From NCBI RefSeq assembly GCF_040939455.1, contig NC_134120.1, positions 59,005,501 through 59,069,500 of the forward strand: a stretch of 64,000 nt of DNA, given 5' to 3'. The notes below the pieces were generated by a model. The model was not told where the DNA came from and made no database searches. It saw only the letters and a program-made list of their open reading frames with translations. Within the stretch, counting starts at the first letter, position 1, and every line of letters begins with the position of its first letter. This document shows positions 22,833 to 35,479 of this stretch, one piece after another. The stretch comes from Microcebus murinus. Lineage: Eukaryota > Chordata > Mammalia > Primates > Cheirogaleidae. Position numbers and translations under genes: made by a program.

Positions 22833-24429
22833 TCAGCAGGCGCCACAGCTCCGGGCAAGCTCTGGCTTTGCAGTAGGAACCTCCGCCCGCCAGCACCCAG
22901 GCCAGAGCTCTGGCCCCCACCCTGCCCTGCCTCTCCCTGCACTGCGCACCCAGCCACGCCGCTGACTCTGACCCACTGCTTGGTCCTCTCCATTTCCCTC
23001 CACACTGTCCCCACACCTCTGCCGCCCCCAGCCACCCGCCAGACTCCAGCCTGGGGTTCTTCACCAGAAGCCTAAACGAGGACAGGAAAACAGGCCCCAT
23101 GCCAACTGTCCCCACTAACTAAAACGTGGCCTTTCCTTCAGGACGAACACGGGCAGCAAACCCCAGCGGCACGGGCAGCCCCGGGTGCTTGTGGTGGCAG
23201 AGGGTCCCCATGTGCATCACTACTTGGAAATGGGGCCCTTATAGACCCACCAGCAGGTCTAAGTTTTTAATATGCTAATAAAGAGCAGATATAACTACAT
23301 GACAAAAGTGCCTCCCAGCTCTGTTGTGACAGCTGTGCTCATGTGATTGCCTTCCTCTGCGTGTCATCATTATTTGATTCTTACATGTGTTTTAGTTTTT
23401 CCGTTTACAAACATTCTGAACAGGCACCCTGGGCTTCACTTGCTGTCAAAAGGGTGGGTCCATGGCACAGAAATGGGGATGAGCACACATGCCCTTCCGC
23501 GTAGCCCGCGTGGCCATCCGCAACACAGGCAGGGCTAACGGCTCCTCCCCACTGACGGGGTCCCCCTGGAATGGCTCCTCGCATCTCCTCCTTCACTGGG
23601 TGACCAAACCCCATTCCTCCTTGAGGCCAGCTCAGCAGGCACGTCCTTCCAGAAGGGCCTCCCAGGTCTGATCTGCTCCTTAGCAAACACTGGCTGCTGC
23701 TTCCAAGCCCTCAGTGTCCCCCAAACCCCCAGTGGCACCAGGCCTGCGTTTCCCTGCCCGCATGCCCAGCACTCAGGGCGGGGCAGCACATGGCAGGTGC
23801 TCGGGAAATGCCGCTGAAAGGTGGTCCCCTGTACCCACGGTCGCTGAGAGGAGAGGCGCGCAGCGGCCACACACCCCTCCCCGCACTCCGACTGCCGACC
23901 ACCCTCTGCAAAGTCAGGTCCAGCCACACTGCGCTTCCAGGGGCCACGTTGGGCCAGCGCCTGGGCTCCCCACCCTCCAGTCTTTAGAGTCCACATCTGA
24001 GCAATAGTAGTTGCTCCCTGTAAACAGTAGGAAGACACTTCAGGAAAACTGACAGTTGACAAGGGAAATCGAATCGTGATGGATGAGATGGACAGGCATG
24101 TGGGACAGGCCGGGCGAGGAGCCTGGGGACTGCTGCCACCGCTGCTGTGCAGAAGACACCGCCATCAGAGGGCAGAGCTTGTAGGCACACTTGGCCCCGC
24201 TGGCATCGCCACCCAGCCCAGGCACTCCTGCCCTGCAAATCTGCCTCTGGTTGCACTTAGGTTCCCCCACCTGGCCTTCCCGTAAGGAGGGGCGACTGAC
24301 TGCACCCACAGCAGCGTGGACAGTCCCCGTTAGTCCTGCTGCGGGCTTGGCCTGAGCCTGCGGAGGGTGAACCTGGGGCCTTGGCCGTCCCGCAGGCCCG
24401 TGCGGACGAAGTAGAGCTCCTGGGAGGGC

Positions 24430-24560
24430 ACCAGGCCCCCTAGGAGGCTCTGCCAACTTCTGTGTAAAGTAAGGACAATGGCCCCCGTCTCGTGAAGCTG
24501 TTGTGAGGACACCATCTCCACACGCGAGCAACGGAATGACATCGGTGGGACGCTGAGCAG
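24430..24560 (+). mobile_element. MIR SINE fragment
   Basis: CTGTGTAAAGTAAGGACAAT near 24459, followed by GTGAAGCTGTTGTGAGGACA, resembles the MIR segment TGTAAAATGGGGATAATA with GGGTTGTTGTGAGGATTAA. Confidence 0.6.
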
Positions 24561-25229
24561 GATACTCCATCGCCGCAAAGCCATCGCACCCTGCAGCTCC
24601 CCACGGGGTCCTAGGCTGCATGCCCCTAAACCACAGTGCCCTAGCCCAGTTTTGAGGGTTAGACTAGGCTTTTCAGTCCATGCTGAGACAATAGCCTTAA
24701 AAGCCAGTTTTTTCTTACGAGAGAAAAGACTCTTTCCTTCTCCAAAGTATTGCTTCATCCATCCCGAGCAAAGCCTGGTCAGGAGTTCCACTGCAGTGTA
24801 GAAATGAAGACCCTGACTGAGGGAGGAGTCGGGGCAGGGGAGACAGGCTGGGGCGACCAGCCAAGCTTCTCTCCACCCCCCACACGAACCCCCAGTTCTC
24901 ACCCCAAGTGGGGGTGGGGGGGCCAGGGAGGGCACAAAACAGCCCTGACCTTGGGAGGGAAGGAAAAGCAAAGGGAGGTTGAGCCCTAGCCTGCTGCCTG
25001 GGACCTGGGAGGGGCAGGTTCATCCCAGATGGGTGGCTTCAGAGAGCCCAGGTACAGCACAGCAGGCTACAGCAAGAGCAGGCGGTGCATCAGGTATGGG
25101 CTCCCTGCACCTTGGGGATATGTGGCCAGGGTGGCTGGGGGCTAGCCTGCAGGAGAGGAGGGCAGGCCACTTGCACGGCCACCACAGAGAGGACAAGGCC
25201 CTATGACTGCAGCTGGTCCTCAGCCTGGG

Positions 25230-25475
25230 GACAGGGCTTTCGGGAGATACTTAGGGGTAGAGGAGTCCACGAGAGTGAGGCCCTCATTATGGGACTAGTG
25301 TCCTCACAGGAAGGGACACAGAGAGCTGGCCTCCTCTCTCTGCCATGCGGAGACACCGTGAGAAGGTGGCCATCTGCCAACCAGGAGGAGGGCGCTCACG
25401 GGGGCTGAGTCGGCTGGCACCTGACCTTGGGACTCCCAGTCTCCAGAAATGCGAGAAATAAATTCAGGCTGTTCA
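25230..25475 (+). repeat. LTR-like interspersed repeat, copy 2
   Basis: This is the same family as at 13.9 kb. Landmarks are GTGAGGCCCTCATTATGGGA, then ACTAGTGTCCTCACAGGAAG, GCCATGCGGAGACACCGTGA and CCAGTCTCCAGAAATGCGAG with AAATAAATTCAGGC. Confidence 0.6.
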
Positions 25476-25479
25476 AGCT

Positions 25480-28050
25480 CCCCAGCCTGTGGTCCTGTGT
25501 CATCCCAGCCCGAGTGGGCAAGGACAACAGCTTCTAAATAGGAAGAGACTTATTACACTTGCGCTTCTATCCTGGGATCGGTGCCTGGGACGAGGGCCGC
25601 ATCAGACGCGAGAACTAAAGGGAGCTGCACTTTTCCCCATGCTCGAGGCCTGGTGTGCACACGCTGACCCAGCCCAGCGCAGGTCCCTCGGAGGACTTCT
25701 CAGACTGAGCCGCCCAAGCCCCTTGAGGAGCCCGCCACCCCCCAGGCCCAGAGTGGCCGGGCCTCTCCTCCACGCCCGAGCCCGCACACCCAGCGCAGAG
25801 CTGCCTGCGTTGGTGCCCGGTGTGTGTCCGAACCATCGGACAGTTGCCATCCTGTTGGGAGGCACAGAGGGACACCCAGAGCAACAAGACCAGCTCCACG
25901 TTCACGGGCCGAGGATGGGGCCTGCAGGGAAAGGCAGGGAAGTAGAGGGCACACAAGTGGGTACTCTGCCCAAGTGGCCTGGGGGCCCCCAAGGTCGTGA
26001 GAGCTGAGAAATGAGAACAAATTCTCACCAGCAAGGGATGGTGCTCTTGGCAGAGGAAGCAGCATATGCAAATGTACTGGGGTCAGAGGCAACAAGGCCA
26101 ACCCCAGAAGGGATGGGGTGGGGAGAGGCAAGTCCACAAGAGGAGGTGGGGGGACCACTTAGGTCAGGAAGGCTCCAAACCTACCCCGAGAGCAGTGGGT
26201 GATACAGAGGGCATTTGCAATGACGACCCTGGCTCCCTTATGGGAAGTAGACTGTGAAGCAGTGAGGCTCAGATTCGGGACAAGTAAAGAGGAAGGACAG
26301 ACGTGTGGAATGATGCTGACTGGAATGGGGGAGGGGTCACCGTAGCTTCCCTGGGACACAGGGGCCTGCCTGGCCCTGTCAGTCTGCTGGCAAATACAGG
26401 CAGCCTGTGCTCCACACGTGGTTGGGGGAGGCAGTCAGCGGGATCACCTCTCAGAGCATCTCTGGGATGAGGCCACTCTGAAGCCTGTGCTTGGACCACA
26501 CCTCTCAGAGCCTCTAGGAAGCTAAGTGGAGGCTGGTCTGGGTGGGCTTTGAGGGCACTGTGACCCTAGGCGATGGTCTTAGCCCGGGTCCCAGTCCCCC
26601 AGGAGGGCAGGAAGCTCAGCCAGGGCAAGGCCGTGAGCCCTGCCAGAGCAGGGGGGCAGCTGCGGCTCTGGGAGGGCCGGGCCTGCTGTGCCCAGGGAAG
26701 GGAGAAGGTGCAGGGCTGGCCCTCCTGGGCCCTGACCCGGCCTTTCCCTCAGGCACAGCATCCCCCTGCTCTCCCGGCCCCACTCCGGGCGCCAAGGCCG
26801 CTGCACTCATCTTGAGCAGCGGGTCTTGTACCCTTCGTGGACACTGGGCAGATCTGGCCTTGCTTCCTAATTTGGGACAGGAGGTGACCAGCCACTCTGG
26901 AAATGCCACCACTGGGCACCAGCTCCCTGAGGTGGGGGTGGTCAGGGCTACTTCCAGGCCATGTCCTGCTGGGGTCCCAGGTGTCAGGCTGCTGGGCACA
27001 AGCCCTGGGCTGGGGAGGCCCACCTTGGGGCTGTCCCCAGCAGCCAGCTGCTGCCTACTGGGCTGAGCACCCTCAACAACCCTGGCCTCTGGGAGTCTCA
27101 GGTGATTCAGAGACCTCTGGGACCCCCGGGCTGCTGAGGAGCAAGAGGGGGCCCCTTTGGGGTACTCCCCGCAGACAGCCAGGGAGGAAGAGGCCGGGCC
27201 ACTGTCCAGCCAGCAGCCAAGGCCTGTCTGTGATGGCTCTTCGCCTGCCCACCATGGCAGCCTGCAACGCGGTGTGCGTTCCCCCTGGGGCGGGCCACGC
27301 AGCTTTCCAGGCGTCTCTCCTCTCTGGGAGACACAGCCGCGCGGGCTGTGCCCCATCTTGCTGCAGAGCCCCACACCTCTTGACCGTGGCCAGGTGCCCG
27401 CCAGGCCTAGAACCCTGCCCAGGAGACCTCGCCTCACCCCCCCCCAGGTCAGGCCTTGGCAGCCCCTCCCAGGGGCAGGACCCCCACAGGGCGTCGTGGC
27501 CTGAGACCACCAGCCAGTCTAGGTGGTCTTCTTGCTCCTGAGTGTGGGTAGCAGAGTCCAAACCGAAAAGCCCAGCCCCACTGCCCTCTGACCTCCCAGC
27601 CACTGTGCCTTGACACTGCCGGGCAGAGTGGTGGGGTGCAGGGCGGGGTGGCTCCCTACATGTCCTGCCCCCAACTCAGGGCCTCCCTGCTTCTGGAGGG
27701 GCCGTGACAGCGCCACTGCCCAGGCTGGCTGCTCCTGCCCCACAGGACGCTGCCCTGCCAGCCCTGGCCAGGAGGCGAGGGCCGCCTGGGCACGGGGACC
27801 CAGGCAGTGACTAGCGAACTCCCAGCGAAACACGCGCACCCTTGGTGGGGACGCAGCTCAGCGTTTCTGTGAGCAGAGAGCGGACAGACAGCGGGAAGGG
27901 CAGCAGAAGGCAGGGGTGGCCCCACCGCCCCTCGCGCCCCTCCTCCCAGCCCACCCGACTCACCCCCCAGACGGGCAGGAGTAGGCGCTCCCAGGTGCTT
28001 CCTGCCATTGCCCCGCCCCCACAATAGCTCGCATCCCTCACTGTGGTCTC
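25480..28050. other. GC-rich single-copy intron DNA
   Basis: About 2.6 kb with no recognised element or exon. Long open frames on both strands are compositional. Confidence 0.45.
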
Positions 28051-28059
28051 CAGGCAGGG

Positions 28060-28440
28060 CAGATCCGGCCTCCTCTGTCCTCTGTCTGAAACCCTCAATG
28101 GCTCTCCAGTACCATCCAAAGCAGGCCCAGCCCTCAGCCTGGCATGCAGGCCCCTCCACGCAGGCCCCAGCTGGCTTCTCTGGGCTCCACTTCGGCTACT
28201 TCCCGCACAGAATCCGCACTCCCAACAGCGCGGCCAGCCCTCTCCTGTGGCCTGTGCGTTGGCTTGTGCCTGGAATTCCCACTCTCCAGCCTCTGGTCTG
28301 GCTGCTCCTTGCACGGGGACCTGTCGGCACTGCAGGGCCTTTGCACTTGCAGTTCCTCCCCAGCACAGCTGCTCCCAGCAGCCTCTATCTAGCCCACAGG
28401 AGGTGCTCAGTAAGAGCTGTTGACTCAATGAGTGAACTGC
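28060..28440 (+). mobile_element. LINE-2 3' region
   Basis: L2 landmarks in order are CTGAAACCCTCAATGGCTCT, AGGCCCCTCCACGCAGGCCC, TGTGCCTGGAATTCCCACTC, AGGGCCTTTGCACTTGCAGT and a tail AGGAGGTGCTCAGTAAGAGC with TGTTGACTCAATGAG. Confidence 0.75.
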
Positions 28441-28444
28441 TTTG

Positions 28445-29690
28445 GGGAATATGGAACACGAGCAAATGGGCCAAATGTGTGACCCAGCATTGGCCAGTGG
28501 CGCCCAGGGACAGGGGAGGTTCCAGCTCAGTGGCTTCTGTCCCCTAGTCCCAGCCAGCCCCCTACTCAGCTGACCCCAGGCCCGTGTGCCTGGAGGAGCT
28601 TCTCCTTGGCCCAGACCACAGGGGGAGGGAAAGCACAGGGACAATGTCCTCCAGCTCCGTCTGCGAAATTGATCCTGGAATCTTTAAACCTTGGGGCGAA
28701 ACGATCCAAGCTGCAGCCATTCTGTGTGGAGAGAGGCCGAGGACTCTGCCTCTGGGGAGACACACTGCAACACGCTTCTGCCTGGGCAGAGACCAGCCCA
28801 GTGCCTGGTCTGGAACAGACATTAGAAAAGGATGGTGCTGCATGACATGAAGGTTTGCCTTGATGGCCACAAGTTCCAAGGGGACTGTGAGCCCCGGGGG
28901 GCGGCCTGAGGCTGCCAGACAGAGGCGACTTTCTCCCCAGCTAGGCAGGGAGGGGCAGAGTGTGGGTCCTGGTCCAGGAGACGGGGCTCCGCTGCTGCCT
29001 GTGGTTCCAGCCCTACCCCAGCCTCCAGGAAAGGTCCCCTTGCGGGGCTGAGCTATGGGCAGGTAGAAGCCCCCCTGGCAGAACCTCGGGGGCAAGGCAG
29101 GCCTGAGGAGCCTGTCGCGAGGCCTGGGTGTGGAAGGGCACAGACGGCCTGTGGCTTCTCTGGGAGCCTGAAATAAGTGGGGATCAGCCTGTTCTCTCTG
29201 AGGCCCTTCAGGGGCCACCAGGGTGGAGGCAGAGAAGAGAGCGCAGCCGGAAGCCAGGGAGAGAGGTCTGCAGCCTCTGGGGAGGAAGGTTTCACCTGTG
29301 TGCACCCCGCAGTGCCTAAACGACGCTGCCAAAGCCTGGCCCCATCCTGGGAATACATATTCCTTTGCAGATCTTCACCCTCTCACTTCTCGGCAAAGAC
29401 TTCTGAGCAGCGCAAGAATAAACACGACCCTCGCCACTGCTCCAAATCTCAAACCATCATGACATGAAAAGGGCAGCACCAGGTGACCAAGGGCATGCCA
29501 CCCAGGGAAGTGGAGGCAGTTAGAGCCCCTCCTCCCACACCACGTGCCAGCCCACGTCCCCACTCCTCAGGTGACATCCACAGTAGGGGGCTGGCCAGGA
29601 CTGGAGCAGGGGAGGCACTTAGCGGGGGCGTCCCCTGTCCTGGGCGTCACTGGCCTATGCTGGGGGCACAGTTTGCCCGTTTCCTCTTGC
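28445..29690. other. GC-rich single-copy intron DNA
   Basis: No recognised repeat or exon. A short AT-containing, possibly conserved stretch begins at about 29690. Confidence 0.4.
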
Positions 29691-29999
29691 TCCACCGTCT
29701 CCAAAGCAATTCACTGCTTCTGTCAAGCTGCTGCAAGTCTGAAATTACCCGATTTCGGAGAATCGGGTGGGATTACCTCTGCAGGTGCCCCAGGGTGGGG
29801 CCTGTGGCTACGCCGCCCCCAGGCAAGCTGGGCACTGCCCAGGACCCAGAGGAGGCACAGCACATGCCCTGTGCAACGGAACGCCACGCAGCTGCGGGAA
29901 CACCGGAAACAGGGCTGCCGGGAACGCTCTCCCGTGCGGGCACCAACAAGCGCAAGGAGCTGCCCCCATGCCCCGAATAGGGGGTTAAATCCCCACTCT

Positions 30000-30185
30000 G
30001 AGGTCGGATTGCAGGGCTTCCATCCTGAGCTCTGGCACAACCCTGCCTATGGCCTGGGCCAGTTACTTAACCTGTTTGGGCTTCAGTTTCCTCTATAATA
30101 TTTCCTGGGCCTTGGGGTTGTTATTAGGACCGGCCACGACAATGTACTCAAAGCATCCGGTAAAGTCCCCGACACACAGCAGGCT
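30000..30185 (+). mobile_element. MIR SINE
   Basis: Forward MIR landmarks are GGGCCAGTTACTTAACCTGT, TTGGGCTTCAGTTTCCTCTA, then GGGTTGTTATTAGGA-like text and GTAAAGTCCCCGACACACAG with CAGGC. Confidence 0.8.
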
Positions 30186-30244
30186 CCCTAGAGTTGCCAT
30201 CAAATTACAGGAGGGGCAAACACCGCAGGCTGCTTCTCCAGGAC

Positions 30245-30336
30245 CCCGCACACGAATGGCCCGTCCGAGCTTCCCCGTCGGCCCACCCTGGGACCTTTCC
30301 TGGCTGCTGGGGGACTCATGAGGAGCTCACGGCCAG
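30245..30336 (+). repeat. Inverted duplication C, left arm
   Basis: Bases 30245-30336 match the reverse complement of 31331-31421 at about 88-90 percent identity, with one gap. Shared text includes GCACACGAATGGCC, GGCCCACCCTGGGACCT and GAGGAGCTCACGGCCAG. Weaker similarity may extend about 60 bases further out on the left. The family is not recognised. Confidence 0.85.
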
Positions 30337-31330
30337 TTAATTAGCAAGGCCACCTTTCACTGGCACCAGGAGGGGTCTGCGAGTGTGGCCCAGGCCTGGA
30401 GCCCCTGCCAGCCCGCCAGGGGGAGTGGACAGTGACAGCCACGCCATCACGTGGGCCTGACCTTCCTACTCACCGACTGCATCGGAACGGGACGGTGCTG
30501 CAGAACAGGAGGACGGACACTGCAGAGGCCGAGGCTGCACAAGGACACTGCGGAGGCTGCAGGCCAGGGCTCGGCGTCCCCCAGGGGCCTTGTGGCCACT
30601 GCGAGACACTGGAAGGCAGTGGGAGGCGGGATTCTGATTCCCGATGGGTGCTCTGCTGGGCCTGTCGGCCTTCCCTGGCCACAGGGCCCTGGGGCTTGGT
30701 GTGGAGTCTCGTTTCAGAGAGGGGCCCCAAGTGACCAGATCTTGTGCCACCCCTGGCGCTGGAATCCTGCCCTACAAGTCTCGGGGCCTGTGGTGTCCCT
30801 CTCTTGGGACTCCAGCCAGCCACCTGGGGCCATTTGGGTACTGCCATGTAATTTGAGAATACTGTGTTTTTATTCTTCTGCTGCCCTGTCACCATTTTGA
30901 CCTAAGGAAAGAAAAGGCAAATGCCACTGTGAGGAGGAGGGGGCTGTGGCCTGGGGGGCAGGAACAGGGCGGAAGGCTGAGGACAGGCAGGTAGTCAGAG
31001 CTGGGTGACAGCCCCACCCCTGCCGCTCTCCCCCCGTTCGGGTCAGATGCAGCTAGTCCTGGGCTCGGGGCCCCACTCCACACTGAGGAGACACGGCGCC
31101 CTGAGAGCAGAGGCTGACCCCACATGGTGCCTAAACAGGCAGTTAGAAATGGGAGAGGTCTTATGCCAATGAGTGGACCTGAGGTGGCACCCTGGGCTCC
31201 AGAAGCTTCTGCCCCAAATTCAGGGGAGGGGGAGGGGCAGCCCATTGCAGTTATTAGCACCAGCATGGGAGAACTTTTAAGGCAACCTTGTTTTCGATGG
31301 GCCTGCCCCAGCATTACCCTGAGCCGCTCA

Positions 31331-31421
31331 CTGGCCGTGAGCTCCTCGTGAGCCCCCACACCAGAAGGAGGTCCCAGGGTGGGCCGACAGGGAAGCTCGG
31401 ACAGGCCATTCGTGTGCAGGG
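31331..31421 (-). repeat. Inverted duplication C, right arm
   Basis: This is the inverted copy of 30245-30336 with about 995 bases between the arms. Three of the differences are TG here where the left arm has CG, as expected from CpG decay in this copy. Confidence 0.85.
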
Positions 31422-31506
31422 CCTTAGCGCCTGGCGCTCGCCGGCTGCCTGCCACACCCAGCTCCCCGACTGGCCAGCTCGGGACCTCCAAGTGGGGCAC
31501 GGAGGC

Positions 31507-31563
31507 CTTGTCACAGCCTCCCAAAGTGCTGGGACTACGGGTGTGAGCCGACATGCCTGGCCT
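31507..31563 (-). mobile_element. Truncated Alu fragment
   Basis: CCTCCCAAAGTGCTGGGACT with ACGGGTGTGAGCCGACATGC and CTGGCC is the reverse complement of the first 57 bases or so of Alu. It carries no A-tail, so it is a fragment and not a normal insertion. Confidence 0.8.
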
Positions 31564-32129
31564 ACTCACTTATTCATTCCAAGTATGTTTCTTGCACACC
31601 TACTATGTGCCAATCCTATTGTCAGGTGCTGAACTGGAAACATGAGGGAGGCAGACTCTGAACCTAATCTGTATGCCATAGTTGTGGCATCTTTGTGTGA
31701 ACCCCACGCCCCCCAAGACACACATCAAGGGACCCCAGGCAGGGGAGCGTGACCCAGGGTCGCTCGACCACAACCAGCACAGGGCGGCCCAGCAGGGCCG
31801 AGCACAGGGATGACAGGAGCTTTCTGCTCTTCTGGCTCGGCTGTCACCTCGCTGGAGCTGGCACGAGACAAGCTCTGTAGATGCCTCAAGCTGTCACCAA
31901 GGAGTGACAATGCCTGGTCCTCCTCATCCACAGGGACTCCGACTCCCGCTTGGGCAACCGTCAGCTCCCCACGGGCGGCCGGGACAGCTGCTCGAGGCTC
32001 CTGCACCAGCTGTCAGGAGGCCTCTCGGGGGAGGGGAGGGCGAGGCCGGGGCGCTGCACCTTTCAGGGAAGAGGCGGAGACGAGAACAGCCCGTGCTGCC
32101 CTGTCAGCATGTCCTCCTCCCTGCGACAT

Positions 32130-32290
32130 AATCACTGGTCTTTCAGTCACCCCTCCCCATCCCCGAGTGGAACAGGAGCTCCCTGAGGGCCGGACCCCAC
32201 CTGCTCACCCAGACACTTCTGCCACCCAGAACAGCATGTGGCACATAGCAGGTGCTCGGTGAATATGTGCTGAGTGGGCGAGCGGCAGGT
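32130..32290 (+). mobile_element. LINE-2 3' end
   Basis: GGAGCTCCCTGAGGGCCGGA followed by ACAGCATGTGGCACATAGCA and GGTGCTCGGTGAATATGTGC is a clear L2-type 3' end. Confidence 0.8.
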
Positions 32291-32789
32291 GGGCGGGTGA
32301 ATCTTACAACAAGAAGACAGGATAGACGGAGAAACCAAGGGGAAAACCAAGAGCCGCAGAAACACATGGAAAAGACAGTTTTGCGGGAAGAGCCCCAGGG
32401 TGTGGTCAGTGATGTCACATGCTGTTGGGAGGGCAGAGACGGACAAGATGAGAGCACGCCTTGGCATGTCCTCAGGGACCCAGGGGTTCCGTTCTCTAGG
32501 CGAGAGCAGTGAGGGAAAGGCCCGCACCCGAGGAGGTACGTGACTCTTCTGCTCTGTCCTGGCCACACTGTGAGGCCTCTCTGAGCTCATGGGGCACGAG
32601 GACGATGCGGAGACCACAGATGTCCCCTGCACAGGCCAGCACGTGCAAAACCAGCCACACGAGTTCCCCTCCTCAGGCTGTGGGAGATGTGCTTCAGTGA
32701 CAGAAGGCATGAGCCCCAAACTTCCTAACAGAGATGTTTCTGTCGCCTTAGACCCAGACCAGCCTCGTCTCCTGCCTCTCCCCCCGCCT

Positions 32790-33010
32790 GCTACGCTCCC
32801 GCCGGGCCCAAACCATGCCCTGTGACTCGCGGTGCTGCGGGGGCTCTGCACATGCTGTGCCACCGCCTGGGCCCTTCACTGGGGCGGCCACACAGGCCTG
32901 AGCTCCAGGAGCCTTCCCTGACCAGCCACCCGGTGCCCTTCCCTGGTGACAGCCGTGTGCGCAGTGTGAGCACTTGTCCTGATGCTGCTTCTGGCTCCCT
33001 GAGCACCCCA
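32790..33010 (+). mobile_element. Possible LINE-2 fragment
   Basis: GGGGCTCTGCACATGCTGTG, GAGCCTTCCCTGACCAGCCA and CTGGCTCCCTGAGC fit decayed L2 sequence in forward orientation. Confidence 0.5.
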
Positions 33011-34600
33011 GGGCCCAGAGAGGAGCCGGCGCAGACCAGGGGCTCAGGGGCTCGCTATGCTCTCCACCCCGCCCCTGCTGCGTGCGTTTCTGGTTTGGCT
33101 CCCCATCACAGGCACGGGGGGCCAGGCAGGTGCCTCCTTTCTCCTGGGCCAGAAGAACATTCTGGCCACCAACGTGCCAAACTTGTCCGCAGCCATGTTC
33201 CGATTCACCTGTGCAGCATGGGTTCTTAATTTCAATTTGTTGCCCACACTGAAAAATAATTAGATTTCCTATAAAAATTGAATTTCCAGCTTCTCATGGA
33301 AAAGAGTTGGCAGCCATGGGCCCACTTATTCCTGCGTGACTACAAGAGAGTGGGACCCAGGAGGGGCATCACAGGGCGGGGCCTCTGCCGTGGCCCCGCC
33401 CTCACCACCCCCAGAGCCTGCCCCACCCGCCCTCTCCTGCCTGGCTCCCAGCAGCATCTGAGCGTACAGCCCCTCCCAAGCGCTGCACGCAACCTCACGT
33501 GCCATTGGCCCTGACAGCTGTGTCTCCTGGTGGCACACAGGGCTGGGCTTGCAGGCCAGCGGGACAAGCATGAGGAACAGAAACAGTGCTAGGAACACCC
33601 TGGGGCCCCCAGCACCGCAGCCCCCGAGGCCTGGGAAGCTGCCACCCCTGTGCCGCTGCCAGCCCAAACCCAGATGTGCCCCCTTGCCCAGAAGCCCGAC
33701 TTGCCTCCCTGCAACTTAAGAGGACCAAGTTTTCATGTCCAGTTTCAGAGATGTTTTCTCTTTCCCAGGAACCAGAGCCAGGGACACGAGAACAGGGACA
33801 TGGGGTGATGCTTCCACTGGGCTGGCCTGCAGCAGTGGGCTGGCTCGGGAGATTTCCCCGTGACCTTGGGAAGCACTCCCGCCCAGCCTCCGCCTCCCCA
33901 CCACCACATGGCCCGGCATTCTTGAGCGCCAGTGAGAAATTGAGCCCATATCCTTCTGCTTGTTCGCAAGCCCTGGCAAGGCTTTAGTAAGTCCAGGCCA
34001 ATTTCTGGATTAAATTAGAAAAGAAAAGAGGAAAAACATCTGAATCCTGGCACAGAGAGAAATCATTCATTAAAAAAACACAAACTGCTTAAGAACATAC
34101 TGCACAGAGGATTGTTCTCATGCTAGCCGGGGTCAGAGGATGCAGCCTTGACTCGGAATGCGCAGAAGGCCCTTGGATCCATGTTTTCTATAGGCCCTAG
34201 GAGCCTATAGGAGCCCTCAGCAAATGAAATGATCTGGGGGCTCAGGAATTCTTCCAGAACATAAGCAGTTAACATAGCTTGGAGAGACTGTTCTGCTTGC
34301 CAAGAAATCTGTTCCTCCTGCTCTGGTGTTTTAAAATGGTTAAGATCAGCTCATGCTATCCTTTTAAAAGATAAAGGTAACCAAATAACCTCACAGATCC
34401 TTTGAACTGGCAAGACTAGGGTGGTGGGGGTGCTGGGGTCTGAACAGGAAAAGGGAAGAGCTCAGTGCAAGTGTGAGGCCCCTGTGGTGGCCTTTAGGAA
34501 AGGGCTGTTCCAGCTGCAAGGGATCAGAGGACTGAAGAAGGCAAGTCTGAGTGTGTCTGCTGGGGACTCCCCGCTTGTCAGGGACCATGCAATTCTCTGT
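33010..34600. other. Mixed single-copy intron DNA
   Basis: No exon recognised. A short AT-rich stretch occurs near 33225-33300, and the rest is unassigned. Confidence 0.4.
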
Positions 34601-34760
34601 AGAAGCTCAGAGTGTGTGGGAGGAGGTAATGCCTCCAGGTTAAAGATGAGGAAACCAAGTTCAGAGAAGGAAAGGAACTTTACCAGGCAGGTAAAAGCCA
34701 AGATTAGGACCCAGCTGCTTCTGACTCTACAGCTAGTGGCCATCCCATGCTCAATGCTCC
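34600..34760 (-). mobile_element. MIR SINE, reverse orientation
   Basis: GATGAGGAAACCAAGTTCAG with AGAAGGAAAGGAACTTTACC and later GATTAGGACCCAGCTGCTTC is the reverse MIR core. Confidence 0.7.
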
Positions 34761-34859
34761 CTAATACGTACATCCAGTTGCACGGATGGGGTGAAATGCA
34801 AATGCTAACTTAGGCGGGCCGAGGCCACACCTCAAGGTGGGCACTGAACAAGCAGAGCT

Positions 34860-35090
34860 CTTGACAGTCTTACAGCGTGTTATTGCTTTAGCACCAGACA
34901 GGGACTCTTTTCAGCTTTGTGGGCCACGTAGTCTCTGTCTCACCTACTCAACCTGTTGTTCTAGCACAAAAGTGGCCCCAGGCAATTCATAAATTAATGG
35001 GTGTGGCTATACTCCAGTAAGACGTTACATATAAAATGGTGAAGGGCCACATGGATGGCCCTTGGGTCATAGTTTGCCAACCCAGCTTTA
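34860..35090 (+). mobile_element. hAT-type non-autonomous DNA transposon (MER family)
   Basis: CAGCTTTGTGGGCCACGTAG, TCTCTGTCTCACCTACTCAA, TAATGGGTGTGGCTATACTC and CATAGTTTGCCAACCC match a widespread MER-type element. The class is confident, the subfamily name is not. Confidence 0.7.
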
Positions 35091-35180
35091 GGCTTTCCAG
35101 TTTATCTTGAAAAATTCATATGAATTTTGCTTTAACTAAGTAATCTGTCCAAATTTATATTCATATAAAATTGATATTTT

Positions 35181-35470
<290 letters not shown>

Positions 35471-35479
35471 TGTTTTAAA

